The notes under the pieces were generated by a model, which worked only from the letters and a program-made list of their open reading frames with translations, was not told the DNA's origin and ran no database searches. DNA of 64,000 nt from Natronococcus pandeyae (lineage in GTDB: Archaea > Halobacteriota > Halobacteria > Halobacteriales > Natrialbaceae). Location: positions 1 to 64,000 of the forward strand of contig NZ_PHNJ01000020.1 of the NCBI RefSeq assembly GCF_008122205.1. Direction: 5' to 3'. Both the position numbers and the translations under genes were made by a program. Of the stretch, positions 36,749 through 46,371 are shown piece after piece. Positions within the stretch are counted from its first letter, which is position 1. Every line of letters begins with the position of its first letter.

Positions 36749-37921
36749 ATGGGTGACGACAGCCCATCATTCCAATCAGATAGCTTTAATGTCCACAGAC
36801 GCAGCCTCCTGGCGCTCGGTGCGGCGACGGCAGTCGGAACCGGCCTCGGAACGACCACCGTCGCCGCGTCGAATCTCGACGTTCAGGAGGACGAGCCCGC
36901 TGAAGCGGGGATATTTCTCGCGGCGTTGACCGGCGATCAGCAGCCCGAGTCGGTCGAGACCGACGCGACCGGCGGTGCGGTGTTCAGCCTAAGCGAGGAC
37001 GGCGCCGAACTCGAGTACGCCCTGCTCGTCAACGGGATCGAGGACGCGGACCAGGCGCACATCCATCTCGGGGGAGCGCGCGAGGACGGCCCCGTGGCCG
37101 CGTGGCTGTATCCAGATCCCGGGGCCGACGAACCCGAACTGCAGGACGGCCGATTCGACGGCGTTCTCGCGACGGACACGATTGCCGACGAGCACGTCAC
37201 CGACGCCGTCGAAGGAGAGACCATCGACGCGCTCGTCGAGGAGATCACGGACGGAAACGCGTACGTCAACGTCCACACGGAGGAACATCCCGACGGCGAG
37301 ATCAGGGGGCAGCTCGTCTCGGTCGAAGACGCGGCCGCCGCACTGCTGGAGGGCGAACCGGCGATCGCCGACATCCCAGACGACGATCCAGACGAGGACG
37401 ACCGCGACGACGAGCCCGATGACGAGGAGGTAATCCAGTTCGTCGACTGCCACACGGTTCGTATCGTCGGAGATTTCCCGGAGGTGGTGATCTACCCCCT
37501 CGAACTCATGGAACCGGGTGACCAACCCGGCGAACCCGACCAGTATCTCGTCGGCGCGATGGGGTCGTTCCCGGTCGGTCCGGTCGACGGAGAGCGGGTT
37601 ATCGACATGCGAGAAGAGATCGGCCAGCGAGTCGTCATTTCCGCTGTCGACGTGTTAGACGACGAGTTCTCGGTGGGCGAAGCCGTCCACGAGCGAATTC
37701 ATCCCGACAGGGACGAGTGCATCGAACAGCTGTTCGTCGATGCCGGAGTCGAACCGCCGGACGACCCGTTCGGCGAAGTGCCCGCCGCAGATCCGGACGA
37801 CGACGTTCCGGACGACGAAGAGAACGACGAGGTACCGGCCGACGATCCGGAAGACGGCCCTGACACAGAGGAGGGCGCAGCCGACGGAGAACCCATCGAG
37901 AACGGCGAAGACGAGACCTGA
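36749..37921 (+). CDS. Secreted CHRD-domain protein
   Basis: A 390-residue exported protein. A twin-arginine signal (HRRSLLALGAATAVG) is followed by a CHRD domain at about 50-200: FLAALTGDQQPESVETDATG, then DQAHIHLG and AYVNVHTEEHPDGEIRGQL, which carry the conserved His residues. A second, unrecognised domain (about 230-350) starts at VIQFVDCHTVRIVGDF. The product ends in an acidic Asp/Glu/Pro tail. CHRD domains are found in many secreted proteins; their function outside BMP binding in animals is not established. I chose the ATG at 36749, which places the Tat motif near residue 16. Confidence 0.82.
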   Translation: MGDDSPSFQSDSFNVHRRSLLALGAATAVGTGLGTTTVAASNLDVQEDEPAEAGIFLAALTGDQQPESVETDATGGAVFSLSEDGAELEYALLVNGIEDADQAHIHLGGAREDGPVAAWLYPDPGADEPELQDGRFDGVLATDTIADEHVTDAVEGETIDALVEEITDGNAYVNVHTEEHPDGEIRGQLVSVEDAAAALLEGEPAIADIPDDDPDEDDRDDEPDDEEVIQFVDCHTVRIVGDFPEVVIYPLELMEPGDQPGEPDQYLVGAMGSFPVGPVDGERVIDMREEIGQRVVISAVDVLDDEFSVGEAVHERIHPDRDECIEQLFVDAGVEPPDDPFGEVPAADPDDDVPDDEENDEVPADDPEDGPDTEEGAADGEPIENGEDET

Positions 37922-37967
37922 GCCGACCAGCGCGGCCGAAGAACGGGTTCGATGTCGTCCTCGAGTC

Positions 37968-38780
37968 TCAGTACAGTTCGTCGAGGTCGCTCTCTTCGTG
38001 GCTGTGTTCTGCCGCAGGGAACTCGCCGGATTCGACCGCCGCGACGTACTGCTCGATGGCGGATTCCATCTCCTCGCGGACGTTCCCGAACTGTTTCGAG
38101 AAGGAGGGAGACCATCCGCTGAGGCCGACGGCGTCGTCGACGACCAGCACCTGGCCGTCGCAGTTCGGTCCGGCACCGATCCCGATCGTCGGGATATCGA
38201 GCGTTTCCGTGATCTCGGCCGCCAGGTTCGCGGGGACGTGCTCCAGAACGAGCGAGAACGCACCGGCCTCCTCGTGGGCGACGGCGAGCTCGAGGATGCG
38301 CTCTGCGGCCTCCTGGTCGGTCCCCTGGCGCGGATACCCGCCGTATCGGTTGACGTGCTGGGGCGTCAGCCCGAGGTGGGCCATCACCGGAATGCCGAGT
38401 TGGACCATCGTCTCCGTCAGCTCGACGGTGTGGGATCCGCACTCGAGTTTGACCGCGTGGGCGCCGCTCTCCTTGATCATCCGACCGGCGTTCTCGAGAC
38501 TATCCGCCTCGTCGACGCCGAAGGAGAGAAACGGCATGTCGGCGACGATCAGCGCCTCCTCGGTCGCCCGCGAGACCGCCCCGACGTGTCTCGCCACGTC
38601 GTCGACCGTGACCGGTAGCGTCGTCTCGTAGCCGAGCGAGGTGTTCCCGACGCTGTCTCCGACGAGGATCACGTCGACGTCGGCCTCGTCGACGATCTCG
38701 GCCGTCGGCGAGTCGTACGCTGTCAGCATCGTGATCGGTTTCTCTCCGGCCTTCGCCCTGAGCTCCCGTACCGTTGGCAT
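37968..38780 (-). CDS. panB: 3-methyl-2-oxobutanoate hydroxymethyltransferase
   Basis: It adds a hydroxymethyl group from methylene-tetrahydropterin/folate to alpha-ketoisovalerate, making ketopantoate for pantothenate and coenzyme A. The 270-residue TIM barrel has MLTAYDSPTAEIVDEADVD and VILVGDSVGNTSLGYETTLP (metal-binding Asp) near 20-55. LECGSHT, HLGLTPQHVNRYGGYPRQG and the catalytic Glu region LVLEHVP follow. I chose the ATG at 38780 (MPTVRELR); the frame is open seven codons further. No other pan gene is adjacent. Confidence 0.95.
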   Translation of the reverse strand: MPTVRELRAKAGEKPITMLTAYDSPTAEIVDEADVDVILVGDSVGNTSLGYETTLPVTVDDVARHVGAVSRATEEALIVADMPFLSFGVDEADSLENAGRMIKESGAHAVKLECGSHTVELTETMVQLGIPVMAHLGLTPQHVNRYGGYPRQGTDQEAAERILELAVAHEEAGAFSLVLEHVPANLAAEITETLDIPTIGIGAGPNCDGQVLVVDDAVGLSGWSPSFSKQFGNVREEMESAIEQYVAAVESGEFPAAEHSHEESDLDELY

Positions 38781-38949
38781 ATCCCCTCGTTCGTCTCCCA
38801 CGGGTAAACGTCATCGTTTGTCATCGCCGTGGCGGCGAGCCACAGTTGTGACGCCTCGATCACCGCCCCACTCGCTACGATCGTGACTCGGAGCTCGACG
38901 GCGGACTCAGCCTGTAAGAGTTAAGAGGAACGGGTTAGCACCTTCAGAC

Positions 38950-39183
38950 GTGCCAGAACCCGTCGAAACGACCTCACCCGACGGCGTCGACTACGGGTGG
39001 GTGATGCAGGTCACCTTCGTCGTCACGATCGTCGTCGGCGCGCCGGTCGTCGCGTTCCTGTCGATCGGCGTCGACTTGCCGACCTGGAGCGCACGAGCCG
39101 AGTTCGCCGTCCGCGTCGGTGCCGTCATCTGGATGATCGTCGCGCTCTCGGTGTTCGCGTACGCGAAACGCAACCAAGAATAG
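38950..39183 (+). CDS. Small two-helix membrane protein (DUF5822-like)
   Basis: A 77-residue protein with a hydrophilic start (PEPVETTSPDGVDYGWVMQ) and two membrane helices at about 18-40 and 50-72, followed by a short basic end. It starts with GTG at 38950; a TATA-like GAGTTAAGA at 38918-38926, about 27 nt upstream, supports that start. The pattern matches a small family conserved in haloarchaea that I remember as DUF5822. The function is unknown. Confidence 0.68.
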   Translation: MPEPVETTSPDGVDYGWVMQVTFVVTIVVGAPVVAFLSIGVDLPTWSARAEFAVRVGAVIWMIVALSVFAYAKRNQE

Positions 39184-39222
39184 CGTCGTCCGACCGGACT
39201 CCTCGCGATGGCGTCGTCCGGT

Positions 39223-39762
39223 TCACACGCCCGACGGACCGGAGCCGACGTACTCGAAGTCGACTCCGGCCCGATCCGCCGTCCGTTCGTCTCGAGCGGA
39301 GTCGCCGACGAACAGCGCCGTCTCCGGTTCCGCGTCGAGTCCGCGGACGGCCTCGAGCAGCGGTTCCGGATCCGGTTTCTGCGTCGCGACGGTGTCGCGG
39401 CCGACGACCGCCTCGACGGCGCCGTCGAGTCCGTGTTCCTCGAGCGCGATGCGACAGGCCGCCTCGCAGTTGAGCGAGCAGACCCCGACCGGTACCGACC
39501 GGTCGAGCAACTCGTCGGCGTGGGTCAGCCGGTGAGACGTTCGCGCCCCCTCGCGTTCGTGTTCGGCGATCGCCGACTCGACGTCGGTGGAGAGGCCGAC
39601 CTCGGGCGCGGCCTCGAGCATGTCCCAGAGGCCGTCGCTGGGCGGAGTCACGCCCGCGTCGTCGTAGACGGTCCAGACGTCGGTCGAGACGGCCGCCCAA
39701 TCGACGTCGAGGGCGGCGAGCGTCCCGTCGAGGTCGTAGACGATGGCGTCGTATTCGGTCAC
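39223..39762 (-). CDS. HAD-family hydrolase (phosphoglycolate phosphatase-like)
   Basis: A 179-residue phosphatase of the haloacid dehalogenase superfamily. Motif I is VYDLDGTLAALD near the N-terminus (catalytic Asp pair), motif II is in VGVCSLNCEAA, motif III the Lys in TVATQKPDPEP, and motif IV LFVGDSARDERTA. The small helical cap between motifs I and II is of the phosphoglycolate phosphatase type. The substrate is not set by sequence. It lies between a small membrane protein gene and a 300-nt gap with an inverted repeat. Confidence 0.87.
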   Translation of the reverse strand: MTEYDAIVYDLDGTLAALDVDWAAVSTDVWTVYDDAGVTPPSDGLWDMLEAAPEVGLSTDVESAIAEHEREGARTSHRLTHADELLDRSVPVGVCSLNCEAACRIALEEHGLDGAVEAVVGRDTVATQKPDPEPLLEAVRGLDAEPETALFVGDSARDERTADRAGVDFEYVGSGPSGV

Positions 39763-39885
39763 GGTCGTCGATACGGCCGGAAACGGAATAGCGACTTCGG
39801 TCCTCGAGCGGCGGCCTGGAGCCAGCCGCGGTGGACATCGGGTGCCCCTCGAAGCGGTGCTCTATCGTAACAACTGAAACGGTTT

Positions 39886-39924
39886 GTACACCGATCGCAT
39901 CGCTGCGGTGCGATCGGGTGTGCA
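39886..39924. repeat. Imperfect inverted repeat in a divergent intergenic region
   Basis: TGTACACCGATCGCA is answered by TGCGATCGGGTGTGCA nine bases later. Pairing gives about 14 bp with one mismatch and one bulged G. It lies 124 nt before the HAD gene start on one side and 136 nt before the lipoprotein ATG on the other. It could be an operator or an RNA hairpin. Confidence 0.45.
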
Positions 39925-40021
39925 CTGAGTTCAGCGACTACTATCGAATTCGATACCAAATACTGCCACCTAAATCGCTGTTATCTCGGTATCCTCGTGC
40001 GAACGACTCGATTCGGATCAA

Positions 40022-40034
40022 AAATATTAAATTA
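40022..40034 (+). promoter_or_regulatory. TATA box of the repeat-bearing lipoprotein gene
   Basis: AAATATTAAATTA in an AT-rich patch is centred about 32 nt before the ATG at 40060, fitting a short or absent leader. Confidence 0.55.
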
Positions 40035-40059
40035 GTATACTTTCACAGATGCTGATGTA

Positions 40060-41418
40060 ATGGTGGATATTTCGAGACGAGAATTCGTCCGCAACGGAGG
40101 GGGGAGCATGCTGGCAATCGGGATGGCGGGACTGGCTGGGTGTACTAGCAGTCTCCCGGGAATGAACGACGACGGGACCGGAAGCGACGAGGTCGAGAGC
40201 TGGCTCGTCGAGCCGACGCTCGCCGACCTCTTCGACGACGATCGACTGACGGAACAGTACGAAGCTGTCGACGATATCGAGCTCCGCGACCGCGAGTTCG
40301 AGTACACCGATGCCGAGGCGGTGTTCGACAACGAGGAGGAGCTGGTCGTCTACTGGCCGCTCGAGGACGAAACGGGAGTGCGCGACAGAACCGGTGTCCC
40401 CGCGATCGACCTCGACTGGCAACTCGACCAGCGGGTAACCTGGGAGTTCTCGGCCGAAAACGAGAGGGCTGGCGGCGCCGAACGGACCGGAACCGCTTCG
40501 ACAGACCTCCAGATTAGCGTTCTCACTGGTTCGTTCGATCCCGACGAGATCGAGACGACGCTCGAAAACTGGGCCGACGACCGGTTCGAAGAGCAGACGG
40601 AAGACGAAGATGGGGACGAGGACGAAGACGGGTTCTCGAGTGAGGGCGACCGCAACGGATACGAGCTCTATGAAGCCGGCGAGTACGGATTCGCCGTCGG
40701 TACCGATCACGTCGTCGAGATCCAGACGGACCCGGTCGTCGAGACGATGGCTGCCCTCGAGGCAGTGCTGAACGGACACGAACGCGGTACGGACCGCTGG
40801 ACCGACGACGAAGGGGTCCAGGACCTGCTGGATCAGGCCGGCGTCGGCCACCTCTCGGAGGCTGAGCTTCACGAAGCGCGCAACCGCGAGAACCTCGTCG
40901 CCGGTCGAGTCGAACAGCGGTTCGGCGTCGAAACCGCCGACGCCGACGAGCTGCTGGAACACCGTGTCGAGCAACGGTTCGGTGTCGCGACCACCGACAC
41001 CGACGAACTGCTGGAGCAGCACGTCCAGGATCAGTACGGGGTCGACGACCCCGACGAGCTGTCCGAACGGGAACGCGATCGGCTCCGCGAGACCATCGAG
41101 CGCGAGTTCGCGTCGCTCGAAGAGGAGGTCGACCGGTCCCTCGAGTCGATCGAGGAGAGCATCGACGTCGAAGAGTGGGAAGACGGGCTCGAAGGATCGA
41201 TTCGTTCGCTCGAGATCGACGGCGAGACGACCGAGTTGACTACTGCGTTCCTCTACGAGTCCGAAAGCGCCGCGGACGTCGATAGCCTCCACGAATACGT
41301 CGGTTCCAATCGTGACGTCAGCGATCGATGGGGAACTCTCAACGACTACGAGGTCGACGCGTCCGGCCGGGTTCTCGTCGTCAGTGGAACCATCAGAACG
41401 CGATCGCTCCTGTTCTGA
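40060..41418 (+). CDS. Tat lipoprotein with internal 19-residue repeats
   Basis: A 452-residue lipoprotein. The signal SRREFVRNGG has the twin arginine, and the lipobox is GLAGC at about 24-28. The mature protein is acidic, with an Asp/Glu run near 178-192. Residues 283-301 and 302-320 are near-identical 19-residue repeats (first copy RVEQRFGVETADADELLEH), and a third, degenerate copy runs from 321. They lie in a region that reads as long charged helices. The C-terminal 80 residues look like a beta-rich domain. I do not recognise a family; a helical surface scaffold is possible. Confidence 0.78.
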   Translation: MVDISRREFVRNGGGSMLAIGMAGLAGCTSSLPGMNDDGTGSDEVESWLVEPTLADLFDDDRLTEQYEAVDDIELRDREFEYTDAEAVFDNEEELVVYWPLEDETGVRDRTGVPAIDLDWQLDQRVTWEFSAENERAGGAERTGTASTDLQISVLTGSFDPDEIETTLENWADDRFEEQTEDEDGDEDEDGFSSEGDRNGYELYEAGEYGFAVGTDHVVEIQTDPVVETMAALEAVLNGHERGTDRWTDDEGVQDLLDQAGVGHLSEAELHEARNRENLVAGRVEQRFGVETADADELLEHRVEQRFGVATTDTDELLEQHVQDQYGVDDPDELSERERDRLRETIEREFASLEEEVDRSLESIEESIDVEEWEDGLEGSIRSLEIDGETTELTTAFLYESESAADVDSLHEYVGSNRDVSDRWGTLNDYEVDASGRVLVVSGTIRTRSLLF

Positions 41419-41547
41419 TCGGCGGACCGCGGAAATCGACGCTCTCTCTTCGGGACTCGTACTCGAACGGCCAGCGACGGCTGCCATCGAGCGCGGCGGT
41501 GGGCGCGAGTCGGAACTCGTGTCGACGCCGGACGGCGTCGCGCGCGG

Positions 41548-42672
<1,125 letters not shown>

Positions 42673-42760
42673 AGGAGGCCATTCGAGCGCGGTGGCAAAA
42701 ATCACCACCACATGCGTCGGCCGCTGTTCGTGCCGTAACGACGGCCGGAACCTGCGTTCC

Positions 42761-43444
42761 CTAGTTGATACGCATCTCGTCGACCGGTCCGCCGCCCTCG
42801 AGTTGCTCGCTCGCGAGCACGCGGTTCGCGCGACGGAGTCGCTCGGACAGCGCCTGGTGGGAGATTTCGAGTTCTCGCGCCAGTTCCTCGAGCGAGATTT
42901 CGCGGGGAACGTCGTAGTACCCATGTCGGTAGGCCTCGGCGATCGCCTCCTGCTGTGGGTCGGTCAGCGTCGCCGTCATCTCGAGGTTGCCGTCCTGATC
43001 GGCCTCGACCATCCGCCTGACGTCGACTCGAGCGTCGGACTCCTCGATGTCGTCGACAGCGACCGAGAGCCCCTCACGGTGGGGAAACAACAGCCGGAGC
43101 GTCCACTGACTGTCGTTCAGCCCCACCTCGAGAACCGTGCCATCGTTCGCGTGGATCGCATTACACACCGATCCAGCTTCCTCGGCATACTGAATCCGGT
43201 ACAGCCACTCGTCGTCTTCGGGTTGCTCGAGAAGTTCGTCGAACTCCTCGACGGTTCGATCCGCCGCGAGCGCCTCCTCGATGGCGTCTCGATCGGCACC
43301 CGAGAACCAGACGAGCGGCGCCGTTCGCGTCGAGTCCTCGACGACGACGCTCTCGACGCGCAACTCGAGGTCGGGAAGCGACCGGACCGTCTCTCCGAGC
43401 GCGAAGTCGTCGGGGGACAGCGTGACCTCTGCGATCGTCGTCAC
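42761..43444 (-). CDS. Bat-like helix-turn-helix regulator (third of three)
   Basis: A 227-residue member of the same family as the genes at 23834 and 31509. It begins MTTIAEVTLSPDDFALGETV and ends in an HTH_10 domain at about 160-215 (IAEAYRHGYYDVPREISLEE, LEISHQALSERLRRANRVLA). It starts with GTG at 43444, and that GTG overlaps the stop of a 29-codon ORF (GTGA), which suggests translational coupling. The acyl-CoA dehydrogenase is the next gene on the strand, 88 nt after its stop, and could be a target, but this is only inferred from position. Confidence 0.87.
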   Translation of the reverse strand: MTTIAEVTLSPDDFALGETVRSLPDLELRVESVVVEDSTRTAPLVWFSGADRDAIEEALAADRTVEEFDELLEQPEDDEWLYRIQYAEEAGSVCNAIHANDGTVLEVGLNDSQWTLRLLFPHREGLSVAVDDIEESDARVDVRRMVEADQDGNLEMTATLTDPQQEAIAEAYRHGYYDVPREISLEELARELEISHQALSERLRRANRVLASEQLEGGGPVDEMRIN

Positions 43445-43530
43445 GGTGGACTCACCTGGGTTAGCGCGCTCGAGTCCGGTTGCTGATCGATACTGTCGTC
43501 GAAAATGTACTGGGACTCGATACCTGTCAT
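43441..43530 (-). CDS. 29-codon ORF overlapping the Bat-like gene start
   Basis: An ATG at 43530 opens a frame of 29 codons (MTGIESQYIFDDSIDQQPDS and nine more) ending in a TGA that overlaps the GTG of the regulator. The composition is acidic and protein-like. It lies downstream of a TATA-like AATATATAGG near 43640 on this strand. It may be a real small protein or a leader peptide that controls translation of the regulator; chance is not excluded for so short a frame. Confidence 0.4.
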   Translation of the reverse strand: MTGIESQYIFDDSIDQQPDSSALTQVSPP

Positions 43531-43677
43531 AGTGCCACCGATCCGGCCGTCGTTGTCACACGTTTCGTGCGTGGTGTTGACGGGGCGCTCGGATCGTGTT
43601 GGACGGAGAGAACGCTCGGATACGGTTGATGAGCAGGCCTATATATTCCAGTGATTTAAGAGAGGATCGAGTCGCGA

Positions 43678-44928
43678 CTAGCCGAGTCTCGCCAGCCGAT
43701 TGAGGGCGTACACCGTCTGTAACACGTCCACGCTCCGTCCGCGGTCGAAGACAAGTTCGTCGGTCTCGAGGACGTGCTCCAGGGTGTCCTGTGAGGCGTG
43801 TTCCGGGGCGGCCGCGATCCCGGCGTCGTTCTCGTCGACCCACTGCATCACGCGTCGGTCGCTCTTCGAGTCGCCCATCACGAGCGCGAACGGATCGTCC
43901 ACGCCGAGCACCTCCAGCGCGCGCTCGACGCCGACCACTTTGTTCAGTTCGAGGCTCCCGATCTCGGCGGCGTCGGCCTCGTAGTAGGCGACGTCGATGC
44001 GCTCGAGAACGTCCGCGAGCACGTCGGGGACGCGGTCGGCGTCGAGGTCGGGGTAGGCGCCGCTCTCCTCCAGGACGGTGCGAATCTCGGGGTCCTGGGC
44101 GGCGTAGAACGCGCGCGTCCAGTCGACGACGGTCTCACCGTTCGCGTCGTACTCGACGGCATCACCGACGGCGTCCGCGAGGAGGTCGATCTGGTAGACC
44201 AGCGCCTCGTCGATGATCTCTCTGGCGTCGGCCGAGCCAGTCTCGTAGTTGGGCTTCATCGTGATGTTGAACTCGTTGCCCTGCAGGTGACAGCCGCGTC
44301 GGAGCGAGTCGGGCGCCTCCGGGAGGATCCGCGTTCGAACGTCGTCGAAGACGTCGCGGATCTCGTCGTCCAGTTCCTCGTAGAGCAACTGCTTCGTCTC
44401 CGCACCGTGGCCCGGCGTGAACACGCCGGTGCCCGCCTCGTAGACGATCGAAAGCTCCCCCGAGTGGACGATCTCGCTGCCCAGTCCCTGGATGGCGAAC
44501 CCCTTGACGTTCTCCAGGGTTTGCCCGGTGCAGATCACGATCGGCACGCCGGCCTCGTGAAACTCCGTCAGGATGTGCAGCGTATCCCGGGGAATCTCGT
44601 TGTCGGTCCCGCCGGCGGAGCGCAGCGTCTCGTCGACGTCCAGTACGAGCACGTTCACCGGACGACCGTACTTGGCCTCGAGATCCAGCGCGGTGAAGGC
44701 CTGGTCGCGGGTCGCCCGCGAGGCAACTTCCGCGAACGTCTCGCCGGCGGCGAACGACGACCGAATCTCGTCCTTTCGGTCCTCGAGTTCCTCGTTCGCC
44801 TCCTGCCAGTGCTCGAGGGCGACCCGCGAGTCGATCGCGGGAAAGACGTCGACGAACTCCTGGTACTCCCGCAGCGTCTTCGTATCGTACTCGTCGTAGA
44901 GCTGATAGACGAGGTCGTACCGTTCCAT
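43678..44928 (-). CDS. HAD-superfamily hydrolase with N-terminal helical region
   Basis: A 416-residue protein. The first 85 residues are helical and charged (MERYDLVYQLYDEYDTKTLR). The HAD core starts with motif I VLDVDETLRSAG at about 94-105, then motif II ICTGQTLENVKG, and motif IV VMGDSKSDRRVM near 360. The catalytic Asp residues are intact. The large insert between motifs II and IV is a type C2-like cap. I chose the ATG at 44928; the frame is open 77 codons upstream without coding character. The substrate is unknown; sugar phosphates are common for this subclass. Confidence 0.85.
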   Translation of the reverse strand: MERYDLVYQLYDEYDTKTLREYQEFVDVFPAIDSRVALEHWQEANEELEDRKDEIRSSFAAGETFAEVASRATRDQAFTALDLEAKYGRPVNVLVLDVDETLRSAGGTDNEIPRDTLHILTEFHEAGVPIVICTGQTLENVKGFAIQGLGSEIVHSGELSIVYEAGTGVFTPGHGAETKQLLYEELDDEIRDVFDDVRTRILPEAPDSLRRGCHLQGNEFNITMKPNYETGSADAREIIDEALVYQIDLLADAVGDAVEYDANGETVVDWTRAFYAAQDPEIRTVLEESGAYPDLDADRVPDVLADVLERIDVAYYEADAAEIGSLELNKVVGVERALEVLGVDDPFALVMGDSKSDRRVMQWVDENDAGIAAAPEHASQDTLEHVLETDELVFDRGRSVDVLQTVYALNRLARLG

Positions 44929-45418
44929 ACCAAATATACGGGTGAGGCAGGGGATAACGATTGTCGATACTGACAGTTTTTCGAGGGGGTCTATCCGTCG
45001 GGGGCGATCCGGGATCGGAAGACGAAGCCGTCCGGACAGAAATCGAACGAAGCGCTGACGAACCGGTCTCGGCGACGTCGCCGGGATCCCGACGGCGGAA
45101 GGAGACGTGCCGCGTCTCGATCTCGGCTGACTCGAGACTCTCGACGGACGCTCGTTCACCCTGGGCGATTCCCGCCGCTCGAGTCCCGAGGGGTAGCCGG
45201 TAGACCTCCGACGGAGACGGCGCCGAGAGACTCGCCTCGTCCCGGGGAACCGTAATCGAACGCGCGAGGCGGATAGCGGCGTGCGAAACGGTGCAATTCG
45301 ACCTTTCGACCCAACGAGGCGTTCCGAACGTCACGTCTCCCGCCCGTTTGTTACCGATTTCGAGGCGACGTTCGTCAACTGCGACACGACTATAAAAACG
45401 GCGTGCAAACTTCGAGGT
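44929..45418. other. 490-nt divergent intergenic region
   Basis: The two divergent promoters are at its ends: a TATA-like sequence near 44955 for the HAD gene and the TATA box at 45391 for gfcR. Between them I find no convincing gene. One 80-codon frame from a TTG at 44961 has non-halophilic, Arg/Ser-rich composition. No repeat stands out. Confidence 0.5.
45391..45397 (+). promoter_or_regulatory. TATA box of gfcR
   Basis: TATAAAA is centred about 26 nt before the ATG at 45419, the standard spacing for a leaderless haloarchaeal message. Confidence 0.6.
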
Positions 45419-46069
45419 ATGAAAAACGTTGACGATCTCATCGAGAGTGCCGCCGAACTCGCAGACCAGGGGCTCTCGAAGGGTGAAATCGCGGACGAAC
45501 TGAACGTGTCTCGAGAGACCGCCAGCTGGCTGGTCGAGCGCAGCGGCGTGACGGCCGAGCCGACGAGCCAGACGAGTGAGACGGCGACCGGTGCCGGCGG
45601 CCCGCAGGACATCCACGTCGACTGGTCCGCAGTCGGCCGCGACAGCAAACGCATGGGGGCGATCGCCGAGGCGATGGCCGACCTGCTCGCTAAACACGGC
45701 GAGGACGTCGATCTGACGGTCGGCATCGAGAAGGCGGGCGGCCCCATCGCCACGCTCATCGCGCGGGAACTCGAGACCGATCTCTCGACGTACACGCCGG
45801 CCAAACACCAGTGGGAGGAAGGTGACATCGAGGACCTCGGCGGAACGTTCTCGCGTAACTTCGCCGGAATCCGCAATCGCGAGTGTTACATCGTCGACGA
45901 CACCATCACCAGCGGCACGACGATGCGTGAAACGATCAAGGCGATCCGCGCGCAGGGAGGCGAGCCACTCGCATGTGTCGTCCTGGCGGACAAACAGGGT
46001 CTCGAGGAACTCGAGGGCGTCCCCGTTTACTCGCTGTTGCAGGTCATCAGCGTCGGCAAAGAAGACTAA
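45419..46069 (+). CDS. gfcR: GfcR-type regulator (HTH plus phosphoribosyltransferase-like domain)
   Basis: A 216-residue protein annotated in Haloferax as the regulator of glucose and fructose catabolism. An N-terminal HTH is at about 1-45 (LADQGLSKGEIADELNVSRE). A type I phosphoribosyltransferase fold follows with the PRPP loop CYIVDDTITSGTTMRE at about 158-173. The fold suggests that it senses a sugar phosphate or nucleotide rather than making orotidine phosphate. The start is set by the TATA box 26 nt upstream. It stands alone between a long divergent gap and the acidic lipoprotein gene. Confidence 0.92.
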   Translation: MKNVDDLIESAAELADQGLSKGEIADELNVSRETASWLVERSGVTAEPTSQTSETATGAGGPQDIHVDWSAVGRDSKRMGAIAEAMADLLAKHGEDVDLTVGIEKAGGPIATLIARELETDLSTYTPAKHQWEEGDIEDLGGTFSRNFAGIRNRECYIVDDTITSGTTMRETIKAIRAQGGEPLACVVLADKQGLEELEGVPVYSLLQVISVGKED

Positions 46070-46371
46070 GCAGATCACCCGATTCGAGCCTCGAATCCCT
46101 CACTCGAGGGGACCTTGGTTTCGTTTCCGATCGAATCGAGAGGGTAATTGCAGGTTTTCCTCCAGCAAGCGGACCGTCGAAATCGTTCGATCGATGATTG
46201 CCCCTCACGGACGTTACATCTCGAGGTGGCAATGACTCTTCTCGAGTGATACAGTTCGTTTCGCTCGAAATCGAGTAGTACGTAACTGTACTTTGTTTCC
46301 GCGACAATGGCAATAGGCAGTGCATTCTCTTTGTGTTCGGCGTCCCCCAACGTAGTGCTGAGTGATAAACT
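46070..46371. other. 302-nt gap between gfcR and the acidic lipoprotein gene
   Basis: No gene is seen. It is less GC-rich than its surroundings. The right end must contain the promoter of the lipoprotein gene, but no clear TATA box is visible there; GATAAAC just before the ATG is too close to serve. Confidence 0.4.

Noticed and set aside
44961-45203. 80-codon ORF from a TTG in the HAD-gfcR gap
   Set aside because: It has a rare start codon, Arg/Ser-rich non-halophilic composition and no family; more likely chance.
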